A stretch of DNA of 19,235 nucleotides from CAYGWP01 sp964353455. GTDB lineage: Bacteria > Planctomycetota > Phycisphaerae > FEN-1346. Below, one piece after another: positions 14,510-19,235 of this stretch (position 1 is the stretch's first letter; each line of letters starts with the position of its first letter). Position numbers and translations under genes: made by a program. The notes under the pieces are model-generated. The model ran no database searches. It saw only the letters and a list, made by a program, of their open reading frames with translations, and was not told the DNA's origin. The stretch is from contig CAYGWP010000081.1 of assembly GCA_964353455.1 (NCBI GenBank), forward strand, positions 1 through 19,235, in the 5' to 3' direction.

Positions 14510-15547
14510 ATGCCCGTTCGCGTAGCCGTCGTCGGCCTGGGGATGATGGGAACCACGCACTTCAAGTCCTACCGAGAGATTCCGGAGGCCGAACTCGTCG
14601 CCATCTGCGATGTGGAGGGCCGCAAACTCGCCGGCGACTGGTCCGGCGCCGCCGGCAACATCGACACCGGCGCAGCGCAGAAGACCGACCTTTCGGGCAT
14701 CCGCACGTACTCCGATTTCGGCAAACTCCTCGGCGATGATTCGGTCGATGCGGTCGATATCTGCCTGCCCACGTTTATGCATGCCAGGATGTCCATCCGT
14801 GCAATGAAGGCCGGCAAGCACGTCATCTGCGAGAAGCCTATGGCCCGGACCGCCCGCGAAGCGCGGCGGATGGCGGATGCCGCCGTGCGCTACGGGCGGT
14901 TCCTTGCGGTCGCCCACGTCCTCCGGTTCTGGCCGGAGTACCTGGCCATGAAGGAGATGATGGATTCGGGCCGTTACGGCCGCGTCCGGAGCGCGTACTT
15001 CGGCCGGTTCTCGGCGCGGCCCATGTGGTCGTGGGAAAACTGGCTTCAGGACGCCAAGCGCAGCGGCTCGGCCGTCCTCGACCTCCACGTGCACGATGCC
15101 GACATGGTCCAGTGGTTCTTCGGCCGCCCGGCGAAGGTGACGGCGCGCGCCACGTTCGACGCCGACGGCGGCGCGAGCCACATCCTCGGAATCTTCCAGT
15201 ACGGGAAGCGCGGACCGATGGTCGTGGCCGAGGGCGGCTGGGACTTTCCGCCGTCGTTCCCGTTCCGGATGAGCGCGCGGGTGGTCTTCGAGTCGGCGGC
15301 TGTCGAGTTCAACTCCCTCCGCACGCCCACGCTGGCCGTGCACGACGCGAAGACAGGCAAGGCCGAGTACCCGGCGGTGCCCGCCGTCAGCGGCTACACC
15401 GAGGAGTTGCGGTACTTCGTCGGGTGCATCGCCGCGGGCCGGCCGCCGGAGCGGATCAAGCCGGCCGATGCGGCCACATCGGTGGCGATCGTCGAGGCCG
15501 AGGTCAAGTCAGCCGCAACCGGCCGCCCGGTGGCCGTGCGGGCCTGA
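14510..15547 (+). CDS. Gfo/Idh/MocA-family NAD(P)-dependent oxidoreductase
   Basis: This 345-residue cytoplasmic protein has an N-terminal Rossmann fold with the dinucleotide motif VVGLGMMGTTH (glycines 9, 11, 14), LVAICDVEGRKLAG at the acidic end of the second strand, VDAVDICLPTFMHARMS, and the signature HVICEKPMA with Lys109 of the EKP motif. The catalytic C-terminal half has LDLHVHDADMVQWF, where His195 in HDAD corresponds to the family's general acid/base. Enzymes of this family oxidise or reduce hydroxyl groups of sugars, inositols or glycosides with NAD(P). Length is usual. It follows the isomerase/epimerase by 60 nt, has its own strong ribosome site, and is the last gene of this run. 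The substrate cannot be told from sequence. Confidence 0.9.
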   Translation: MPVRVAVVGLGMMGTTHFKSYREIPEAELVAICDVEGRKLAGDWSGAAGNIDTGAAQKTDLSGIRTYSDFGKLLGDDSVDAVDICLPTFMHARMSIRAMKAGKHVICEKPMARTAREARRMADAAVRYGRFLAVAHVLRFWPEYLAMKEMMDSGRYGRVRSAYFGRFSARPMWSWENWLQDAKRSGSAVLDLHVHDADMVQWFFGRPAKVTARATFDADGGASHILGIFQYGKRGPMVVAEGGWDFPPSFPFRMSARVVFESAAVEFNSLRTPTLAVHDAKTGKAEYPAVPAVSGYTEELRYFVGCIAAGRPPERIKPADAATSVAIVEAEVKSAATGRPVAVRA

Positions 15548-15556
15548 CCCTCCGCG

Positions 15557-15630
15557 TGTGTGGCACGGCCGGCTCGTCCGGCCGTGGTGCCGTGCGGAAA
15601 ACACGGCCGGGCAAGCCGGCCGTGCCACAT
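15557..15630. repeat. Paired GGCACGGCCGG hairpins, inverted copies 2 and 3
   Basis: Two hairpins fill the gap between the convergent dehydrogenase and secreted-protein genes. The first has arms cacggccgg (15564-15572) and ccggccgtg (15578-15586) with the loop ctcgt. The second has the same arms (15602-15610 and 15616-15624) with the loop gcaag. The outer ends gtgtggcacggccgg and ccggccgtgccacat form a larger inverted repeat. It may act as a bidirectional terminator. Confidence 0.85.
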
Positions 15631-15638
15631 GGGGAATA

Positions 15639-16616
15639 CTATCGCGTGACCAGTCCGTCCATCCGAATCACTTCCAGGTCGCGGCCCTTGACCCGCTTCA
15701 GGGTGTTTACCTCCTCGTCGTTCCACCGCGGGTCGGGCGCGCCGGTGATGAACCAGTTGCCGCCGTTGTCGGCCAGGAACATTCCGTACTTCTTGAGGCC
15801 CGTGAGCACGACCTGAGCGCATGGCGGGAACCCGCTGATGTCGTAGCCGGCCTTCAGCCGGACGCGCATGCCCATCGGCGGCAGGGCGGGGTCGCTGGAG
15901 CGGCTGGCGAAGTGAGTAGCGGGCGGAACGTACGCCCGGCGCGACTTCTTGCACGTGAACCGAACGGCGTGCTCCAGGGCCTTCCGCTCGACCACCTCAT
16001 CGTACCTGACGAGGCCCGGAAAGACGGGCAGCCCTGCGGCGTCTGCGCTCGTCCATCCGGCAGGGCGAAGTTTGTTGGAGTTAAGGTCGAAGATCGCGCC
16101 CGACCCGGCCCGCCATCCCTTGCCGCCCTCCGGCGGATACGCCGCGAAGAGTTCGTAGAGGACCCAGTTGTCGCGGTCGATCATGAGGATGTGGCGGTCG
16201 CCCTTGGAGTCGGCGCCGCCCTCGATCGGGGGGTTCGGCGGAATCGGGTACGGCCCCGCGTCGCTCTCATCGCCATATTGAAATGTAACTTGCGATTTCG
16301 CCTGGCTGCCCGGAACGACGACGTATGGAATTCCATAAACCCTGCCCCAGTCGGGATGAAGGCCCGTATCGACCCCGACGGATGCGACGATTTTGTCGGA
16401 GTTCGGATCGACCGGCGCCTGCGAGATGTCCGTGTTCCACGGGTTGTCGGGCGGGAACGGGCGGCGCCCGCCCAGGCTCGCGCCGACGCCCAGTTGCACC
16501 TCGCCGCCGGCGGCTGCGGCGGGCGGTTGGGCGACCCTCGCCGGAGGCGCCGCCGCAAAGGTCCACCCGATGATCCCCGCCAGAATGAGCGCAACCACGA
16601 ATGATGCGCGTTTCAT
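15639..16616 (-). CDS. Secreted protein of unknown function (conserved NPWN...DRDNW type)
   Basis: The ATG at 16614-16616 is preceded by GAGG (16623-16626) with six-base spacing, and a signal peptide follows (MKRASFVVALILAGIIGWTFA). The open frame upstream translates the MITE-like element, so it was not used. After an Ala/Pro-rich linker and GGEVQLGVGASLGG, the 325-residue protein has distinctive blocks: FPPDNPWNTDISQAPVDPNS near residue 54, YGIPYVVVPG, SDAGPYPIPPNPPIEGG, ILMIDRDNWVLYELFAAYP, GAIFDLNSNKLRPAGWTSAD, then PATHFASRSSDPALPPMGMR and FLADNGGNWFITGAPDPRWND. I recall similar unnamed secreted proteins in other bacteria, but no function. No catalytic triad or binding site can be assigned. 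Its neighbours suggest a surface or periplasmic role. Confidence 0.7.
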   Translation of the reverse strand: MKRASFVVALILAGIIGWTFAAAPPARVAQPPAAAAGGEVQLGVGASLGGRRPFPPDNPWNTDISQAPVDPNSDKIVASVGVDTGLHPDWGRVYGIPYVVVPGSQAKSQVTFQYGDESDAGPYPIPPNPPIEGGADSKGDRHILMIDRDNWVLYELFAAYPPEGGKGWRAGSGAIFDLNSNKLRPAGWTSADAAGLPVFPGLVRYDEVVERKALEHAVRFTCKKSRRAYVPPATHFASRSSDPALPPMGMRVRLKAGYDISGFPPCAQVVLTGLKKYGMFLADNGGNWFITGAPDPRWNDEEVNTLKRVKGRDLEVIRMDGLVTR

Positions 16617-16640
16617 GATATGCCTCACGTGACTGTTTAG

Positions 16641-16774
16641 TGCGTCACCTTCGGTGGGTGGCACGGCCACAGCCTGGTCGCCGTGGCGACCTGTTGCGTG
16701 GCCGTGGCCCTCGCCGGGGCGCAACCACGGCCACGCAGAAGCACAGCGTGGCCGTGCCACCCGTAAGTGACGCA
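16641..16774. mobile_element. MITE-like element with terminal inverted repeats and nested hairpins
   Basis: Ends tgcgtcac (16641-16648) and gtgacgca (16767-16774) are inverted. A perfect 15-nt inverted pair gggtggcacggccac (16656-16670) / gtggccgtgccaccc (16748-16762) follows inside. Further in are a 13-nt pair tgcgtggccgtgg (16695-16707) / ccacggccacgca (16725-16737) and a self-complementary ggtcgccgtggcgacc (16676-16691). It has no coding capacity. The inner end shares gtggcacggcc with the repeats at 9884 and 15557. It occupies most of the 259-nt divergent gap. No target-site duplication is evident, so mobility is inferred. Confidence 0.55.
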
Positions 16775-16875
16775 AGACCGCGACCGAAGGAATCTTCTTG
16801 CCTAGCATAGGCCGGCGCGAGGAAGATAGCAACGGTCTCGACCACGCACCGGGGCGAGATGAGGGAGGAGAGGCC

Positions 16876-17865
16876 ATGATTGAATCGGTTCGACAGAGGT
16901 TCGCCGAAGTCCAGGCGAGGGTCCGCCAGTACGAGCGGCTGGCCGCACGCCTCGCGGAACTCCAGCGCACGCTGGCCGCCGAGGCCGCACACCTCGTCCA
17001 ACTCCGCGAGCAACTCAAGAAGGAATACCAGGATGCCGCCGGCCGCGCCACCGCTGCCGGCACCCGAGGCGCCCGCGGTCCCGCCGTCACGGAGGAATCA
17101 CGCAAGAAGGCATACCTGGATTACCTCGCCGCCATGCAGAAACACGACGAGATCGGCAAGGCCGTGGATGGGATCGAGAGAGATGTGTCCGAACTCCGGG
17201 CCGGGCATCCCGCCCCCGCGCATGCCGAGGGCGAGGCGGTGATCGTCGCGGAGCCCGTCGAGCAGCCGCAGGCCGAACCGGCGCACGAGGCGCAGGCGGA
17301 GGCCGCTCACGAGGCGGAGGCCGCTACGGAACCGCCGGCCGAATTTGCCGCGCCGCCCAAGCCGCCGGCCCATGAAGCCGCCGTGCCCGATGATGAGGAA
17401 AAGGCCATCCAGGAAGCGATCGAGACCGGACGCAGGGCGCTCGCCGACATCGACCGCTGCGTTGAACTTGCCGAGAGCGTGGCCCGCGGCGGGGCATGGC
17501 ACGTTGTCGCAAGCGCGGTGCGCTCAAAGAGCCCCGACCACGCGAAACTGGATGAGGCCGCACGCCTGGCCCGCGATGCCCGCGAGAGCCTGCGGCGGTT
17601 CCGCGACCAGGCCGCGGCGCTGCGGCGGCGATACGGCGATCGCGTCGATGTCGAGGAGGCCGTCTCGCTGGGCGACCATTTCCTCGGAGCGCTTGCCGCC
17701 GCCACGGCGGGCGGATCGAAGCACCATCAACTCGCCGATGCCGCCCATGCCGCCTACCACGACGTGCGTGCCGCAACCGCGCGGCTGCAATTGCTGTCGA
17801 GCCATGTCCGCGCCTGCCGCGCGGCGGCCGCGCGCGGGCACGCAAGGCCGTCGATGGTCCGGTAA
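16876..17865 (+). CDS. Ala/Glu-rich coiled-coil protein, unknown function
   Basis: The ATG at 16876 follows GGAGG (16864-16868) at seven-base spacing. The 329-residue cytoplasmic product has a helical, probably coiled-coil region at residues 1-60 (RFAEVQARVRQYERLAARLAEL and onward) and a second at about 75-110. A low-complexity Pro/Ala/Glu linker covers about 112-172 (HEAQAEAAHEAEAA repeats). A second helical domain at about 175-315 contains GGAWHVVASAVRSKSPDHAKLDEAARLARDARESLRRFRDQ. That last segment resembles a widespread 'W.......KH..ldeA......l..F' pattern seen in uncharacterised bacterial coiled-coil proteins. No enzyme motif was seen. It lies alone between a divergent secreted-protein gene and the convergent GH4 gene, so context gives no role. 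A scaffold or stress-related role is only a guess. Confidence 0.72.
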   Translation: MIESVRQRFAEVQARVRQYERLAARLAELQRTLAAEAAHLVQLREQLKKEYQDAAGRATAAGTRGARGPAVTEESRKKAYLDYLAAMQKHDEIGKAVDGIERDVSELRAGHPAPAHAEGEAVIVAEPVEQPQAEPAHEAQAEAAHEAEAATEPPAEFAAPPKPPAHEAAVPDDEEKAIQEAIETGRRALADIDRCVELAESVARGGAWHVVASAVRSKSPDHAKLDEAARLARDARESLRRFRDQAAALRRRYGDRVDVEEAVSLGDHFLGALAAATAGGSKHHQLADAAHAAYHDVRAATARLQLLSSHVRACRAAAARGHARPSMVR

Positions 17866-17880
17866 CCGTTCACCGACCGC

Positions 17881-17900
17881 GTGGTCGCCGCGGCGACCAC
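17881..17900. terminator. Perfect 20-bp palindrome between convergent genes
   Basis: The half-site gtggtcgccg is followed at once by its exact complement cggcgaccac. It lies 15 bases after the coiled-coil gene stop and one base before the GH4 stop codon. Position suggests a bidirectional terminator, though there is no spacer loop and no T-tract. A related ggtcgcc-type palindrome occurs inside the element at 16676-16691. Confidence 0.55.
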
Positions 17901-17901
17901 C

Positions 17902-19235
17902 CTACTTGCCGGCCTTGGCGGCGTCCTTGGCGCGCTGGTCGGCGGCCTTGTCGGAGGCGGCGGCAAGGCGGCGGGACTTTGCGGCGTTTCGGCGCATCTC
18001 GGCCACGGTCTTCGTGTGGACGCGGGCGGCGCCCTTGCCCTTCTTCGTGCCCAGGTACTCGCCGCGGCGCTTCGCATCGGCCAGGCATTTCTTCGCCGCC
18101 GCGATCTCCCGCCGGTACTGCGGCAGCCACTTCGCCTGGGCCACCAGCATCTCGTCGGTCATCTGCCAGACTTCCTCGGGGTCGCAGACCGCCGCCGTGA
18201 GCGGGTCGTGAAGCATCGCCTGCTTAAGGAGCGCGAGGTCGCCCGCCACTGCCGCGCGCACGCTCATCCGCTGGACGTTCACGCTGGCCGAGAGGGTCGC
18301 CGCGCACGCCAGCGGCAGGTCGCCCACGCGCGGAATGTTGATGCCGTTCTTATCGACGTATCCGGGCACCTCGACGATGCAATCGTCGGCCAGGTTTGGG
18401 ATGCAGCCGTCGTTCCGGACGTTGAAGTGGCCGCGGTACGTGCGGCCGGTCTCCAGCGACTCGATGATCCAGGAGCCGTGCTCGGTGGAGCGGTTCTCGG
18501 GTGCGATGGGCTTATCGTCGGCCTTCAGCCACTGCGGGAAGTCCGACTTGAACCAGTTCCGCCCCTCGGTGCACACCCGCAGGTACCCGCCGGTCTCGCC
18601 GTTGATCCACGATGAGAGGCTGATCCACTTGCGGATTTCGCCCGGGCGCTTGCGGTACCACGGGATGTACTCCGAGAGGTGCCCGTTCGACTCGGTGGAG
18701 TAGTAGCCGAATCGGCGGAGGACGTCGATGCGGACCTTCTCGGTCTCCCGGAACTTCGGGTGCCGCTCGAACGCCTCCAGGAGTTCCCCGCCGCCGACCT
18801 TACGACCCTTATAGATAATCTGGATGTACCATGTTTGATGGTTGATGCCCGCGCAGATGATCTGGCAGTCGTTCTTCCAGTCGGGGTTCTCGGGGCCGGC
18901 GGGCGGGTCTCCGTGGAGGCCGGCCAGGGCGTTGTAGATCTGGTGCCAGCCGCCCTCCACGCCGTGGCAGAGGCCGACCGTCCGGACGCCGCCGAACTCG
19001 ATGGCGGCCCACGTGTTCATGGCGTTCGGGTTCGCGTAGTTCAGGAACAGGGCGTCGGGCCTGGCGACCTCGCGGATGTCCCGGCAGAAGTCGAGGATGC
19101 ACGGGATATTGCGCTGTCCGTACATGATGCCGCCGGCGCAGAGGGTGTCTCCGACGCACTGGTCCACGCCATACTTAAGGGGGATGTCGATATCCAGTTT
19201 GAACGCCTCCAGGCCGCCGATGCGGGTGCAGTTGA
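17902..19235 (-). CDS. GH4 family alpha-glycosidase (alpha-galactosidase/glucosidase-like), N-terminus beyond window
   Basis: The frame is open to the right edge; about 443 codons are visible, beginning in a segment that reads RIGGLEAFKLDIDIPLKYG. GH4 enzymes use NAD+ and a divalent metal (usually Mn2+) and cleave by oxidising C3 of the sugar. Visible features are GVDQCVGDTLCAGG, LFLNYANPNAMNTWA, GLCHGVEGGW (Cys is a probable metal ligand) and AGINHQTWY (His is a probable metal ligand). The NAD-binding GxGS start would lie off the edge. Alpha-galactosidase or alpha-glucosidase is most likely. The C-terminus carries an unusual 60-residue Lys/Arg/Ala-rich tail (about 385-443, e.g. AEMRRNAAKSRRLAAASDKA), not expected for the family. 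A GTG at 19167 could be mistaken for the start but falls inside the conserved domain. Confidence 0.85.
   Translation of the reverse strand, partial: NCTRIGGLEAFKLDIDIPLKYGVDQCVGDTLCAGGIMYGQRNIPCILDFCRDIREVARPDALFLNYANPNAMNTWAAIEFGGVRTVGLCHGVEGGWHQIYNALAGLHGDPPAGPENPDWKNDCQIICAGINHQTWYIQIIYKGRKVGGGELLEAFERHPKFRETEKVRIDVLRRFGYYSTESNGHLSEYIPWYRKRPGEIRKWISLSSWINGETGGYLRVCTEGRNWFKSDFPQWLKADDKPIAPENRSTEHGSWIIESLETGRTYRGHFNVRNDGCIPNLADDCIVEVPGYVDKNGINIPRVGDLPLACAATLSASVNVQRMSVRAAVAGDLALLKQAMLHDPLTAAVCDPEEVWQMTDEMLVAQAKWLPQYRREIAAAKKCLADAKRRGEYLGTKKGKGAARVHTKTVAEMRRNAAKSRRLAAASDKAADQRAKDAAKAGK

Noticed and set aside
13058..15343. 761-codon minus-strand open frame
   Set aside because: It lies opposite four convincing motifs-bearing sections (phosphoesterase, isomerase, dehydrogenase). 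Its translation is Arg/Ala/His-rich with no domain motif, as expected for the antisense of high-GC genes.
16617..17105. Upstream extension of the secreted unknown protein to 17105
   Set aside because: It would read through the MITE-like element and overlap the divergent coiled-coil gene. The signal peptide and ribosome site fix the start at 16616.
17881..17900. Phage or integrase attachment site
   Set aside because: The perfect palindrome has no tRNA, integrase gene or direct-repeat partner in the window. Terminator or repeat is simpler.
19165..19167. GTG at 19167 as the true start of the GH4 gene
   Set aside because: The frame stays open upstream with family-like sequence (LKYGVDQ), and the NAD-binding N-terminus of GH4 must lie further upstream, outside the window.

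Overview
This is a gene-dense, high-GC stretch (roughly two-thirds G+C by eye). It carries fifteen protein-coding genes, two of them cut by the window edges. Most products look like carbohydrate-active enzymes or accessory enzymes for sugar breakdown. About nine of the fifteen start with a secretion signal or lipoprotein signal. The mix (secreted BD-FAE-type esterases, an SGNH hydrolase, several clan GH-A glycosidases, a GH10 with its own carbohydrate-binding module, a GH4 glycosidase, a sugar isomerase/epimerase beside a Gfo/Idh/MocA oxidoreductase) resembles Planctomycetota, possibly Phycisphaerae-like, or a related PVC or environmental lineage. No marker gene is present, so the lineage is an inference. 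There is no SusC/SusD pair, TonB receptor, sulfatase, transporter or regulator in the window, so this is not a Bacteroidetes-style PUL.

Layout. (1) 1-3508, minus strand: an operon-like run of SGNH hydrolase, agarase/GH50-like glycosidase (7-nt gap) and esterase (4-nt ATGA overlap). After a 105-nt gap holding two large hairpins comes a second esterase that leaves the window. (2) 3789-7307, plus strand: a small four-helix membrane protein, a flavin-reductase-like protein (4-nt overlap), a cobalamin-binding radical SAM protein and a secreted esterase. (3) 7369-9858, minus strand: a large secreted clan GH-A glycosidase. (4) 10031-15547, plus strand: GH10 xylanase-like protein with an N-terminal CBM, a lipoprotein metallophosphoesterase, a sugar-phosphate isomerase/epimerase and a Gfo/Idh/MocA dehydrogenase, probably one transcription unit driven by a promoter-like sequence at 9966-9993. 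(5) 15639-16616, minus strand: a secreted protein of unknown function. (6) 16876-17865, plus strand: an Ala/Glu-rich coiled-coil protein. (7) 17902-19235, minus strand: a GH4 alpha-glycosidase cut by the right edge.

Working model (inference): the secreted glycosidases and esterases deacylate and cleave a plant or algal heteropolysaccharide outside the cytoplasm. GH4, the isomerase/epimerase and the NAD(P)-dependent oxidoreductase then process the released sugars inside, perhaps through oxidised (3-keto) sugar intermediates, because both GH4 and Gfo/Idh/MocA enzymes use nicotinamide redox chemistry on sugars.

The most striking non-coding signal is the density of GC-rich palindromes. Most intergenic gaps of more than about 40 nt hold at least one. 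At least three repeat families recur within 19 kb: a 28-nt hairpin with 12-nt arms (three copies), a 28-30-nt GGCACGGCCGG-type hairpin (three copies, plus a related 134-bp MITE-like element), and a CTCTCCCC/GGGAGAGG element that is intergenic at 3561-3686 and, in a shorter form, sits in frame inside the radical SAM gene. No tRNA, rRNA, CRISPR array or transposase gene was recognised. No gene-free stretch exceeds 300 bases.
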